From Streptococcus sp. 596553 (GTDB lineage Bacteria; Bacillota; Bacilli; Lactobacillales; Streptococcaceae): a DNA stretch of 64,000 nt. Positions within the stretch are counted from its first letter, which is position 1. Each line of letters starts with the position of its first letter. Positions 45,964-54,756 of this stretch are shown here, one piece after another. The translations under genes and the position numbers were made by a program. The stretch spans positions 62,001 through 126,000 of the forward strand of contig NZ_OXCQ01000002.1 of assembly GCF_900411395.1 (NCBI RefSeq), given 5' to 3'. The notes beneath the pieces were generated by a model. It was not told the DNA's origin and did not search any database. It was given only the letters and a program-made list of their open reading frames with translations.

Positions 45964-47850
45964 ATGAACAATCAGGAAATTGCAAAAAAAGTCATCGATG
46001 CCTTGGGCGGACGTGAAAATGTCAACAGTGTAGCTCACTGTGCGACTCGTCTTCGTGTCATGGTCAAAGATGAAGGAAAAATCAATAAAGAAGTGATTGA
46101 GAACTTGGAAAAAGTTCAAGGTGCTTTCTTTAACTCAGGTCAATACCAAATCATCTTTGGTACAGGTACAGTTAACAAAATGTACGATGAAGTTGTTGCG
46201 CTTGGCTTGCCAACATCATCTAAAGCTGACATGAAAGCAGAAGCTGCTAAACAAGGGAACTGGTTCCAACGTGCTATCCGTACTTTCGGTGACGTTTTCG
46301 TTCCAATCATCCCAGTTATTGTAGCGACAGGTCTCTTCATGGGTGTGCGTGGTCTTTTCAACGCTCTTGAAATGCCACTTCCAGGTGACTTTGCAACTTA
46401 CACACAAATCTTGACAGATACGGCCTTCATCATCTTGCCAGGTTTGGTTGTGTGGTCAACCTTCCGTGTATTTGGTGGAAATCCTGCCGTTGGTATCGTT
46501 CTTGGTATGATGCTTGTTTCTGGCTCACTTCCAAACGCTTGGGCAGTCGCTTCAGGTGGTGAAGTAACAGCTATGAACTTCTTTGGTTTCATCCCTGTTG
46601 TTGGTTTGCAAGGTTCTGTTCTTCCAGCCTTCATCATCGGGGTTGTCGGAGCTAAATTTGAAAAAGCTGTCCGCAAGGTTGTTCCAGATGTCATTGACCT
46701 TTTGGTAACGCCATTCGTGACACTTTTGGTCATGTCTATCCTTGGACTCTTTGTCATCGGACCAGTCTTCCACGTAGTTGAAAACTACATCCTTATCGCT
46801 ACAAAAGCGATCCTCAGCATGCCATTTGGTCTTGGTGGTTTCTTGATTGGTGGGGTTCACCAATTGATCGTCGTGTCAGGTGTGCACCACATCTTCAACT
46901 TGCTTGAAGTTCAATTGCTTGCTGCTGACCATGCTAACCCATTCAACGCTATCATCACAGCTGCTATGACAGCTCAAGGTGCTGCGACTGTTGCGGTTGG
47001 TGTTAAAACTAAAAATCCAAAACTAAAAACACTTGCTTTCCCAGCTGCTCTTTCTGCCTTCCTAGGTATTACAGAGCCTGCTATCTTCGGGGTTAACTTG
47101 CGCTTCCGTAAACCATTCTTCCTTTCATTGATTGCTGGTGCAATCGGTGGTGGATTGGCTTCAATCCTTGGACTTGCAGGTACTGGTAGTGGTATCACTA
47201 TTATCCCTGGTACAATGCTTTATGCTGGTAATGGACAACTTCCACTATACCTTCTTATGGTAGCTGTATCATTTGTACTTGGTTTTGCCCTAACTTACAT
47301 GTTTGGTTATGAGGATGAAAAAGAAGTTGCTACTGAAGTAGCGACAGAACGTTTGATCCAAGAAGAAACAACTGGTAACATTCCAGCATCGCTTCAAAAT
47401 GAAACACTTGTAACTCCTATCGTCGGTGATGTTGTAGCTCTTGCTGATGTTAATGATCCAGTCTTCTCAAGTGGAGCTATGGGACAAGGTATCGCTGTGA
47501 AACCAAGTCAAGGTGTGGTATATGCACCAGCTGATGCTGAAGTTTCAATTGCCTTTCCAACAGGACACGCTTTTGGTTTGAAAACAACTGATGGTGCTGA
47601 AGTTTTGATTCACGTTGGTATTGACACTGTGTCTATGAACGGTGACGGTTTTGAAGCAAAAGTTGCCCAAGGTGATAAGGTTAAAGCGGGCGATGTTCTT
47701 GGAACCTTTGACTCAAATAAAATTGCTGCAGCTGGACTTGATGATACAACAATGGTTATCGTTACAAATACAGCTGACTACGCTTCAGTAGCTCCAGTCG
47801 CAACAGGTTCAGTTGCGAAGGGGGATGCTGTGATCGAAGTGAAAATCTAA
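45964..47850 (+). CDS. scrA: Sucrose-specific PTS enzyme IIBCA
   Basis: 628 residues from ATG 45964 (AAGGAGATTTTTGCAA upstream). EIIB domain with phospho-accepting Cys26 (AHCATRLRV), EIIC membrane domain (about 105-455) with HQLIVVSGVHHIFN and the GITEPAIFG signature, and a fused glucose-type EIIA domain (about 480-628) with active His near 550 (LIHVGIDTV). It imports sucrose as sucrose-6-phosphate. Induction by sucrose through ScrR is expected from the divergent layout. Confidence 0.97.
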   Translation: MNNQEIAKKVIDALGGRENVNSVAHCATRLRVMVKDEGKINKEVIENLEKVQGAFFNSGQYQIIFGTGTVNKMYDEVVALGLPTSSKADMKAEAAKQGNWFQRAIRTFGDVFVPIIPVIVATGLFMGVRGLFNALEMPLPGDFATYTQILTDTAFIILPGLVVWSTFRVFGGNPAVGIVLGMMLVSGSLPNAWAVASGGEVTAMNFFGFIPVVGLQGSVLPAFIIGVVGAKFEKAVRKVVPDVIDLLVTPFVTLLVMSILGLFVIGPVFHVVENYILIATKAILSMPFGLGGFLIGGVHQLIVVSGVHHIFNLLEVQLLAADHANPFNAIITAAMTAQGAATVAVGVKTKNPKLKTLAFPAALSAFLGITEPAIFGVNLRFRKPFFLSLIAGAIGGGLASILGLAGTGSGITIIPGTMLYAGNGQLPLYLLMVAVSFVLGFALTYMFGYEDEKEVATEVATERLIQEETTGNIPASLQNETLVTPIVGDVVALADVNDPVFSSGAMGQGIAVKPSQGVVYAPADAEVSIAFPTGHAFGLKTTDGAEVLIHVGIDTVSMNGDGFEAKVAQGDKVKAGDVLGTFDSNKIAAAGLDDTTMVIVTNTADYASVAPVATGSVAKGDAVIEVKI

Positions 47851-47865
47851 TCAATCCTCTCTAAT

Positions 47866-47902
47866 GCGAAAACGAACAAATGACATGTTTGTTCGTTTTT
47901 GC
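47866..47902 (+). terminator. scrA terminator
   Basis: GCGAAAACGAACAAA pairs with TTTGTTCGTTTTTGC (one mismatch) around a short loop; T-rich tail within the right arm. Confidence 0.88.
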
Positions 47903-47999
47903 TTGAATGGTAAGATTTACAGAGGAAAATCTAAAAAATAGAGAAATTTAGCCTTTCGAAATATGCTATAATAAAGAAAATAAAAACAAGAGGTTTATC

Positions 48000-48887
48000 A
48001 TGACAAAATTATATGGAAGCTTGGAAGCGGGCGGTACAAAGTTTGTCTGTGCTGTCGGTGATGAAAACTTTAACGTTGTAGAAAAAACACAATTTCCAAC
48101 AACAACTCCAATCGAAACAATCGATAAAACCATTGAGTTCTTCTCAAAATTCGACAACCTTGCTGGTCTTGCAGTTGGTTCATTTGGTCCGATTGATATT
48201 GATAAAAACTCAAAAACTTATGGCTTTATCACAACGACTCCAAAACCAAACTGGGCAAATGTGGACTTGCTTGGTGCCCTTCGTCGCGCCCTCAACGTGC
48301 CAATGTACTTCACTACAGACGTAAACAGCTCTGCCTATGGTGAAGTGGTTGCCCGTAACAATGCTGGTGGTCGTATCGAAAACTTGGTTTACTACACAAT
48401 CGGTACAGGTATCGGTGCAGGTGTCATCCAACGTGGTGAGTTTATCGGCGGTGTGGGTCACCCTGAGATGGGTCACTACTATGTTGCTAGACACCCAATG
48501 GATATTGAAAAAGAATTCAACGGTGTTTGTCCTTTCCATAAGGGATGTCTGGAAGGCTATGCAGCTGGTCCAAGTTTGGAAGCTCGTACAGGTGTTCGTG
48601 GGGAAAACATTGAACTCAACAACCCTGTTTGGGATGTCCAAGCCTACTATATCGCTCAAGCTGCGGTCAATGCGACAGTGACTTTCCGCCCAGACGTGAT
48701 TGTCTTTGGTGGAGGGGTTATGGCTCAACAACACATGCTGGACCGTGTCCGTGAGAAATTTACATCTCTTCTAAATGGTTACTTACCAGTACCTGATGTG
48801 CGTGACTACATCGTGACGCCAGCAGTCGCAGGAAATGGTTCTGCTACTCTTGGAAACTTTGTCCTTGCAAAAGAAGTTTCAAAATAA
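48000..48887 (+). CDS. scrK: Fructokinase (ROK family)
   Basis: 295 residues. N-terminal ATP-binding GSLEAGGTKFVCAVGD, ROK motif region with GVGHPEMGHYYV, and cysteine/histidine zinc motif CPFHKGCLEGYAAGPSL. It phosphorylates the fructose released by ScrB to fructose-6-phosphate, completing the sucrose pathway. It has its own promoter region and an AGAGGT site, and lies between two terminators, so it may be expressed independently of scrA. Confidence 0.95.
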   Translation: MTKLYGSLEAGGTKFVCAVGDENFNVVEKTQFPTTTPIETIDKTIEFFSKFDNLAGLAVGSFGPIDIDKNSKTYGFITTTPKPNWANVDLLGALRRALNVPMYFTTDVNSSAYGEVVARNNAGGRIENLVYYTIGTGIGAGVIQRGEFIGGVGHPEMGHYYVARHPMDIEKEFNGVCPFHKGCLEGYAAGPSLEARTGVRGENIELNNPVWDVQAYYIAQAAVNATVTFRPDVIVFGGGVMAQQHMLDRVREKFTSLLNGYLPVPDVRDYIVTPAVAGNGSATLGNFVLAKEVSK

Positions 48888-48892
48888 AGCAC

Positions 48893-48923
48893 AAAATCCG
48901 CTTGGGAAACCAAACGGATTTTT
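48893..48923. terminator. Bidirectional terminator between scrK and the VTT gene
   Basis: AAAATCCG and CGGATTTT arms, inner TTGG/CCAA pairs, A-run and T-run at the sides, between converging genes. Confidence 0.88.
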
Positions 48924-48929
48924 TATGTG

Positions 48930-49547
48930 TCAAAGCATTTGCCAGAAGAAGTCGATAATATAGGTCAGACCGTAGGTATAAACCACGAGGGTAAAGGGCT
49001 TGGTCAGAATGATGATAATCATATAGCGTTTGAAGGTCATCTTGGTCAGGGCAGCCAGCATACAGAGAAAGTCAGCTGGACTAATGGGCCAAATCATCAT
49101 AAAGATAAAGAAACGGTCAAAACGATTGCCCTTATCTAACCAACCGATATACTTGTCATAGGTGCGCTTGCTGACGACAGACTGGACAAAGGCAGCCCCA
49201 TAGAGGCGCACCAGATAAAAGATAATGGCACAGCCAATCACGATACCGATATAGTTGTAGATTGTCCCGATGATGTGACCGTAGATAAAGACCCCAGCTA
49301 CCGAGGTCAAGGCCCCAGGAATGATAGGGACGACCGTTTGTAAAATCTGTAAAAAGATAAAGAGGGGTGGCCCCCAGATGCCTGCCTGCTGGATAAAGGC
49401 AGAGAGGGTTTCCTTAGACTGTAAAATCCCAGCCTGATAAGCCCAAATACAGAAAATCAAACTCCCAACCCCACCGACAATCGATGAGATATTGATAACT
49501 TGCTGCAGAAGGGGAGAAACAGCTTTCATTTGTTTATCCTGTGACAT
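48930..49547 (-). CDS. TVP38/TMEM64 (VTT domain, DedA-like) membrane protein
   Basis: 205 residues with about five hydrophobic helices. The VTT signature is visible in LQILQTVVPIIPGALTSVAGVFIYG, followed by GIVIGCAIIFYLVRLYG and a WPISPADFLCMLAA segment. Relatives act in lipid scrambling or polyprenyl-carrier recycling, but no role can be fixed here. GAGGAG lies upstream of the start. It borders the degraded zone at 49.6-50.5 kb. Confidence 0.9.
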   Translation of the reverse strand: MSQDKQMKAVSPLLQQVINISSIVGGVGSLIFCIWAYQAGILQSKETLSAFIQQAGIWGPPLFIFLQILQTVVPIIPGALTSVAGVFIYGHIIGTIYNYIGIVIGCAIIFYLVRLYGAAFVQSVVSKRTYDKYIGWLDKGNRFDRFFIFMMIWPISPADFLCMLAALTKMTFKRYMIIIILTKPFTLVVYTYGLTYIIDFFWQML

Positions 49548-49642
49548 GTAAACTCCTCATAGATAGTATATTTCTACTATACCATATTTTGGAGGAGAAA
49601 GGGGGAATGAGTGTTTTTGATGAGGAATGGATAGTGAATAGT

Positions 49643-49827
49643 CCTTCGAGACTTAGAATAGGTCCGTTCCCTAAAGTTTACATGTATTCTAGGTTTAGAA
49701 TAATCGCAATTACATAAATTTAAAAGCATTCTAAGTTTCGAATAGCTTATCTGAGATAATTTTGATGCATTCGAGCTTTCGAATAGTCATATTCCCTAAA
49801 GTTTAGATGTATTCTGAAGCTAGAAAA
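49643..49827. repeat. Array of five imperfect 18-bp palindromes with a 41-42-bp period
   Basis: Cores start at 49643, 49685, 49727, 49768 and 49810, giving spacings of 42, 42, 41 and 42. The clearest core is CATTCGAGCTTTCGAATA (49768-49785), with arms ATTCGA/TCGAAT; the others are decayed versions such as CATTCTAAGTTTCGAATA. Spacers are about 24 bases; two share TTCCCTAAAGTTTA-ATG (49667 and 49791). There is no coding frame in it. Regular phasing near four helical turns suggests either a protein-binding array or a decayed tandem repeat. Too short and degenerate for a CRISPR. Confidence 0.65.
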
Positions 49828-49948
49828 GCTAAAATCTAAAAATAATAAGGGTCTCTATCTGATGGATGTAATTTATGTCTAGTATGAATCCTTTGAATCG
49901 TTAGTTAATTTTAATATGAATCAGTTCTGAAATAATTACTAAATATAG

Positions 49949-50242
49949 TTAGATGGTGAATGAATTATTGCTAAATTTCGAGTTCAAGTTAGCCATCCAG
50001 AAGTCTTCTCTAGGCGACTTGTAGTTCAAGCATTTTTTAGGATAGTTGTTAATCCATTTTTCGATGAATGCGATTTCTTTGGGAGTCGTTTTCTTAGTTC
50101 CCTTAGGCTTAGGTAACCATCTACGAATAAGCCTGTTGTGATTCTCATTAGTTCCCCTTTCCCAAGAGGTATAGGGATGTGCATAGTAGATATGTTCCTT
50201 AGAAAACATATCGGACAGGCGGTTGAATTCCGTTCCGTCCAT
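49949..50242 (-). pseudogene. IS30 family transposase, C-terminal remnant
   Basis: About 97 codons matching the end of the IS30 catalytic domain: DGTEFNRLSDMF (last part of the second DDE strand), then YYAHPYTSWERGTNENHNRLIRRWLPK with the final glutamate in the NEN context. The N-terminal helix-turn-helix and first catalytic Asp are absent. Homology stops sharply near 50242, where the sequence joins unrelated remains of another gene. No intact terminal inverted repeats were found, so it is immobile. Confidence 0.9.
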
Positions 50243-50271
50243 TAGTAGATAAAGGATTACTCCTTCTTGAA

Positions 50272-50382
50272 ATGACAGATGAACTTGTTTCTTATAAAAA
50301 ATGTTGTCAAGAAATTATTCGCTTTTTTCCAGAAGTTTTAGAGGAAGAGAACTTTATGGGGAAAAAGGAGTTACTCAAATAA
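50272..50382 (+). pseudogene. Short C-terminal gene fragment next to the IS30 relic
   Basis: A frame already open at 50242 and continuing to TAA 50380-50382 reads MTDELVSYKKCCQEIIRFFP then EVLEEENFMGKKELLK from ATG 50272. The composition looks coding, but it lacks a convincing ribosome binding site and begins at the IS30 junction, so it is probably the 3' end of a disrupted gene. The family is not recognised. The rest of 50383-50575 holds a promoter-like region for the ABC operon (TATAAT near 50543). Confidence 0.45.
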
Positions 50383-50575
50383 CAATTCAGGATCAAAAAT
50401 AGACAGTTGAGGAGCAGAGTGGATAAATTAAGTTTGCTACTGTATAATGGATTTATCACTAAAAACGCTCCATGCCATATTTTACATAGCATTAGTCTTC
50501 TAAAAATGGACAGAAATCATTGTAAAGGCTATCAAAAAAGAGTATAATGAGTGAAAGAAATTTCGGAGGTTAAAG

Positions 50576-51469
50576 ATGCTAGAAGTAAGAAGTCTAGAGA
50601 AAAGTTTTGGATCCAAGCAAGTTTTGTTTGGTATTGACTTTCAAGCGCGACCAGGTCGTATTTTGGGACTAGTCGGAAAAAATGGTGCTGGGAAGACAAC
50701 GATTTTCCACAGTATTTTGAAGTTTTTAGAATATCAAGGAGAAATTAGTCTTGATAATCAGGATATTCGTCAGGAGACCTACACTCGGATTGGCTATCTG
50801 CCTGAAGAACGCAGTCTCATGCCTAAATTGACAGTTCTTGAACAAGTTCGCTATTTGGCGACTCTAAAAGGTATGGATGCCAAGGAGGTCAAGGAAAAAC
50901 TCCCTCAATGGATGAAGAAGTTGGAAGTGAAAGGGAAGCTGACTGATAAAATCAAGAGTCTGTCAAAAGGAAATCAGCAGAAGATTCAGCTTATTATTAC
51001 TCTGATTCATGAACCAGACTTGATTATCTTGGATGAGCCTTTCAGTGGCTTGGATCCAGTCAATACTGAATTGCTCAAGCAAGTCATCTTTCAGGAAAAA
51101 GAACGTGGGGCAACCATTATCTTTTCTGACCATGTTATGACCAACGTCGAGGAACTTTGTGACGATATTCTCATGATCCGAGATGGCCGTGTGGTCTTGC
51201 ATGGACCAGTTCAGGATGTCCGCAATCAATACGGGAAAACGCGTCTCTTTGTTGCAAGTGAACGAAGCAAGGAAGAACTGGAAAAACTTCCTCATGTTAA
51301 ACAGGTGAGCTTGACCAAACAAGGCAGTTGGAAATTGATTTTGGAGGATGAGAGCGCTGGAAGGGAACTCTTCCCAATCTTGACTCAGGGGCAATATATC
51401 GCAACCTTTGACCAACAAGCGCCGACAATCGATGAAATCTTTAAACTAGAATCAGGGGTGGAAGTATGA
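50576..51469 (+). CDS. ABC transporter ATP-binding protein (NatA-like)
   Basis: 297 residues. Walker A GKNGAGKTT (34-42), signature LSKGNQQKIQLI, Walker B LIILDEPFSGLDP, switch His in IIFSDHVM, and a C-terminal extension of about 80 residues typical of drug/sodium-type exporters. Works with the next gene product, whose start overlaps its stop by 4 bases (ATGA). The exported substrate is unknown. A TTCGGAGG site precedes the start. Confidence 0.94.
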   Translation: MLEVRSLEKSFGSKQVLFGIDFQARPGRILGLVGKNGAGKTTIFHSILKFLEYQGEISLDNQDIRQETYTRIGYLPEERSLMPKLTVLEQVRYLATLKGMDAKEVKEKLPQWMKKLEVKGKLTDKIKSLSKGNQQKIQLIITLIHEPDLIILDEPFSGLDPVNTELLKQVIFQEKERGATIIFSDHVMTNVEELCDDILMIRDGRVVLHGPVQDVRNQYGKTRLFVASERSKEELEKLPHVKQVSLTKQGSWKLILEDESAGRELFPILTQGQYIATFDQQAPTIDEIFKLESGVEV

Positions 51470-52665
51470 GAAATATGTGGGTTGTAATCAAGGAAACCTA
51501 TCTTCGACATGTCAAATCGTGGAGTTTCTTCTTTATGGTGATTTCGCCGTTCCTCTTTTTAGGAATCTTTGTAGGAATTGGGCATCTTCAAGGCTCTTCA
51601 ATGGCTAAAAATAATAAAGTGGCAGTAGTGACAACAGTGCCATCTGTGGCAGAAGGACTGAAGAATGTAAATGGTATTAACTTTGACTATAAAGACGAAG
51701 CAAGTGCCAAAGAAGCGATTAAAGATGAAAAATTAAAAGGCTATTTGACTATTGATCAAGAAGATAGTGTTCTAAAGGCAGTTTATCATGGCGAAACATC
51801 GCTTGAAAATGGAATTAAATTTGCAGTTACAGGTACACTCAATGAGCTGCAAAATCAGCTTAATCGTTCAACGGCCTCCTTGTCTCAAGAGCAGGAAAAA
51901 CGCTTAGCGCAGACAGTTCAATTCACAGAAAAGATTGATGAAGCCAAGGAAAATAAAAAGTTTATTCAAACAATTGCAGCAGGCGCCTTAGGATTCTTTC
52001 TTTATATGATTCTGATTACCTATGCGGGTGTGACGGCTCAGGAAGTTGCCAGTGAAAAAGGCACCAAAATTATGGAAGTCGTTTTTTCTAGCATAAGGGC
52101 AAGTCACTATTTCTATGCGCGGATGATGGCTCTATTTCTAGTGATTTTAACGCATATTGGGATTTATGTTGTAGGTGGTATCGCTGCCATTCTGTTATTT
52201 AAAGATTTGCCATTCTTGGCTCAGTCTGGTGTTTTAGATCACTTGGGAGATGCTTTCTCACTGAATACCTTGCTCTTTATTTTGGTTAGTCTCTTTATGT
52301 ACGTCGTCTTGGCGGCCTTTCTAGGTTCTATGGTTTCTCGTCCGGAGGACGCAGGAAAAGCCTTGTCGCCTTTGATGATTTTGATTATGGGTGGTTTTTT
52401 TGGAGTGACAGCTCTGGGTGCAGCTGGTGACAATCTCATCTTGAAGATTGGTTCTTATATTCCCTTTATTTCGACCTTCTTCATGCCATTTAGAACCATT
52501 AATGGCTATGCAGGGGGAGCAGAAGCATGGATTTCGCTAGCTATTACAGTGATTTTTGCGGTGGTAGCAACAGGATTTATCGGACGCATGTATGCTAGTC
52601 TCGTTCTGCAAACAGATGATTTAGGAATCTGGAAAACCTTTAAACGTGCCTTAGCTTATAAATAG
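51466..52665 (+). CDS. ABC-2 type transporter permease (NatB-like)
   Basis: 399 residues. One membrane helix at the N-terminus (about 20-42), then an extracytoplasmic domain of about 130 residues, then five to six helices in the C-terminal half (GFFLYMILITYAG, LFLVILTHIGIYVV, FILVSLFMYVVLAAFLG and others), the layout of NatB-like exporters. Partner of the preceding ATPase. Closed by a strong terminator. Confidence 0.93.
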   Translation: MRNMWVVIKETYLRHVKSWSFFFMVISPFLFLGIFVGIGHLQGSSMAKNNKVAVVTTVPSVAEGLKNVNGINFDYKDEASAKEAIKDEKLKGYLTIDQEDSVLKAVYHGETSLENGIKFAVTGTLNELQNQLNRSTASLSQEQEKRLAQTVQFTEKIDEAKENKKFIQTIAAGALGFFLYMILITYAGVTAQEVASEKGTKIMEVVFSSIRASHYFYARMMALFLVILTHIGIYVVGGIAAILLFKDLPFLAQSGVLDHLGDAFSLNTLLFILVSLFMYVVLAAFLGSMVSRPEDAGKALSPLMILIMGGFFGVTALGAAGDNLILKIGSYIPFISTFFMPFRTINGYAGGAEAWISLAITVIFAVVATGFIGRMYASLVLQTDDLGIWKTFKRALAYK

Positions 52666-52668
52666 AAG

Positions 52669-52692
52669 AGCCTCGCGAAAGCGAGGTTTTTT
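52669..52692 (+). terminator. NatAB-like operon terminator
   Basis: GCCTCGC-GAAA-GCGAGGT followed by TTTTT: stable GNRA-looped hairpin 3 bases past the stop. Confidence 0.95.
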
Positions 52693-52766
52693 AGAGATGA
52701 AAAGAGTGGAATCACGAACCTAATTACTTACACATTATGTAAATAGGTTACTTGAAAACTTGATTG

Positions 52767-52877
52767 TATAGTGAACTGAATCTGGAATAGGATAATATTG
52801 CTTCTAAAACATTCTTATAAATTGATTTGAATTCCAAAATCCCATCGTTTTCCGTTCTTATTTCATTTTGCGATATA
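52767..52877. mobile_element. RUP-like MITE, degenerate copy
   Basis: About 111 bases. The left end TATAGTGAACTGAATCTGG matches the left end of the element at 63632 (TATAGTGGATTGAATATGG); the interior also shares CTTCTAAAACATT/CTTATAAAACATT. The right end is a weak inverted match. Size and ends resemble the roughly 107-bp RUP elements of pneumococcus, thought to be moved by IS630-type transposase. The name is inferred. Confidence 0.55.
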
Positions 52878-52901
52878 GTGAAAGGAAATAAGTCAGCTCA
52901 C

Positions 52902-52952
52902 AAAAAACGCATACTACCAGGATTTTTCAAGACCTGATAGTATGCGTTTTTT
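52902..52952. terminator. Orphan bidirectional hairpin
   Basis: AAAACGCATACTA-C-CAGG pairs with CCTGA-TAGTATGCGTTTT around an 11-base loop, with A-run and T-run on either side. It lies over 200 bases from the nearest gene end, between a MITE and a decayed BOX, so it either ends an unrecognised small RNA or is left from a deleted gene. Confidence 0.8.
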
Positions 52953-52996
52953 GATTGTGAAGACTTTTCATCCAGCCTCTTTATGTGATAAAGTAT

Positions 52997-53129
52997 CTTT
53001 AATATTCAATGGAAATCAGACTGGGAAGTTAGCGGAAGGATCTTCGAAACTATGTTTTGAGGTTTAGGAACTGACCAAGTCAGTAACATATACACACTAA
53101 GGACAAGCTGACGTGGTTTGAAGAGTATA
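52997..53129 (+). repeat. Degenerate BOX element
   Basis: TATTCAATGGAAATCAGACTGGGAAG... to GCTGACGTGGTTTGAAGAGTATA: recognisable boxA, boxB (TTTTGAGGTTTAGGAACTGACC) and boxC remains with many substitutions. Confidence 0.75.
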
Positions 53130-53457
53130 AAAATCTGTTTCGTAAGCATCTAATAATAGGGTATTTTGATAGTGTAATCATTTGGATAAGCATTATAGTA
53201 TAGTGATATGAAGTGATATGAAATCAACTAAACTAAATAAGAAATATAGATTATCAAAACTCTTTTAAAAGATTGCATTAAATCTAAATAACATAGACGT
53301 CTTCAGCGTGTGCTGTCTCATCTTATGCGAAAATCTTATAAGGAGAGTATAGAAAATCTCGATTGTAATCAACTAACTGATTGGAGAAATGTATAAATAT
53401 GAGAAGTTAGACCCCCATATCACTACCATAATGAGATTGCTCGAATTCCTTGCTTTT
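53130..53457. other. Gene-free stretch with a small gene relic
   Basis: No intact gene. It contains a tandem GTGATATGAA GTGATATGAA (53202-53221 region) and, at about 53296-53397, a plus-strand frame reading RLQRVLSHLMRKSYKESIEN and ending in TAA, which looks like the last 33 codons of a lost protein. The family is not recognised. It is bordered by a decayed BOX and an intact BOX. Confidence 0.4.
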
Positions 53458-53609
53458 TATACTCAATGAAAATCAAAGAGAAAACTAGGAAACTAGCCGC
53501 AGGTTGCTCAAAACAGTGTTTTGAGGTTGTGGATAGAACTGACGAAGTCAGTAACCATACCTACGGCGAGGCGACGTTGACGCGGTTTGAAGAGATTTTC
53601 GAAGAGTAT
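53458..53609 (+). repeat. BOX element (boxA-boxB-boxC)
   Basis: 152 bases, TATACTCAATGAAAATC to TTTTCGAAGAGTATT, with one boxB and the boxC core CTACGGCGAGGCGACGTTGA. Its boxC end overlaps the first base of the lrgB stop codon. Confidence 0.95.
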
Positions 53610-54304
53610 TAACTCAATATCAAACTGGCTACGATAGGGCTGACAAAGACATAGAGAATACCAGTGACACCGATAGCCAAACCACCCATAGCTCCTGCTA
53701 CAGAGCCGTATCGGAAGGCTGTCCCTGTTCCGACTGCATGGCCTGTTCCTCCAAGGGAAAGACCAACAGCTACTGGATCGTCAATTTTCAACCACTTCAA
53801 AAGGGTTGGTCCGATGACACTGGTTAAAATCCCAGTCGCCACTACAACCACCAAGGTCACGGTCGTCAGACCTTGCAATTTTTCTGTAATTCCTACTGCC
53901 ATGGCGGTTGTTACTGACTTAGGAAAGAGAGAAATGGCTAGGAAAAAGTCCATGCCAAAAATCTTAGCTACAAGAGCTGTGAAAGAGGTATTAACCACTA
54001 CCGCTAGCAGACTACCTAAGAGAATACTTCGTGCATGGTGCTTCATCAAATGAAAACTTTTATAAAGGGGAATCCCTAGAGCCACGGTCGATGGAACAAT
54101 CAAGTTGTTCAGATAAACCCCACCTTGGTAGTAATCTTGGTAAGAAATACCTGTCACCTTAAGAAAAATAATGATAAAAATAGCCGACAAAAGCAGGGGA
54201 GTTGTCAATGGATGGGGAAAACGTCTGTAAATCAGCATTCCCACTAGATAAGCTAGGATAGATAGGGCAAGCCCGAACAGGGGATTGGAAACAAATTCAC
54301 TCAT
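53609..54304 (-). CDS. lrgB: LrgB/CidB family membrane protein
   Basis: 231 residues with about seven hydrophobic helices and the family motif SLFPKSVTTAMAVGITEKLQG and SLGGTGHAVGTGTAFRYG. It works with LrgA in holin-like control of autolysis, with pyruvate uptake reported for some relatives. Start overlaps the lrgA stop (ATGA), so the two are coupled. The stop codon coincides with a BOX edge. Confidence 0.93.
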   Translation of the reverse strand: MSEFVSNPLFGLALSILAYLVGMLIYRRFPHPLTTPLLLSAIFIIIFLKVTGISYQDYYQGGVYLNNLIVPSTVALGIPLYKSFHLMKHHARSILLGSLLAVVVNTSFTALVAKIFGMDFFLAISLFPKSVTTAMAVGITEKLQGLTTVTLVVVVATGILTSVIGPTLLKWLKIDDPVAVGLSLGGTGHAVGTGTAFRYGSVAGAMGGLAIGVTGILYVFVSPIVASLILS

Positions 54305-54675
54305 TTGGCATCTCCTTTCTCATAATCTCCCTCAAATCGTCTCTTGATAAACTGAACCACCAAGGCAATAAGGATAATATTGATGACTGCTGCAAAAAAG
54401 ACAATCAAAACAATGGGCAAAAGATAGGGAGCAATCACATCAAACTTCTCCATGATTCCCACTGCTGGCGGTAAAAAGAGAATGGTCATATTGGCCAGCA
54501 AGAAATTCCCAACCATGTTGACATGTCTGGTTCTCAGCCACTTGAACTGCAGGGCTAGAAAGAGAATAATCAAACCGATAATACTGCCTGGTATGGGCAA
54601 ATGAAAGAAACTAGAGATCCCCTCTCCGATTAGAGAAATCACAAAGAGAATCATTAATTGAACATATAATTTCAT
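54301..54675 (-). CDS. lrgA: LrgA/CidA family holin-like protein
   Basis: 124 residues from ATG 54675 (GGAG upstream). Four membrane helices and the family segment FHLPIPGSIIGLIILFLALQFKW, with a charged C-terminus (KRRFEGDYEKGDAK). Partner of LrgB. The lytSR-type two-component regulator that often controls these genes is not in the window. Confidence 0.93.
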   Translation of the reverse strand: MKLYVQLMILFVISLIGEGISSFFHLPIPGSIIGLIILFLALQFKWLRTRHVNMVGNFLLANMTILFLPPAVGIMEKFDVIAPYLLPIVLIVFFAAVINIILIALVVQFIKRRFEGDYEKGDAK

Positions 54676-54756
54676 CCTAAACTCCACGAAATAGACTTCT
54701 TGAATACCAGTTTACTCTTTTTTCAGAAAATTTCAAGGAAATGCACAAGGGATAAT

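Noticed and set aside
48210-48734. 174-codon minus-strand frame across scrK
   Set aside because: It is an antisense shadow of the fructokinase gene; its composition (Thr/His/Ser-rich) reflects the complementary codons.
49643-49827. CRISPR array
   Set aside because: The repeated cores are only about 18 bp, mutually degenerate and partly shared in the spacers, and no cas genes occur in the window. CRISPR repeats would be near-identical and longer.
50242-50245. Active IS30 element
   Set aside because: Only the last third of the transposase is present, and no terminal inverted repeats or target duplication were seen.
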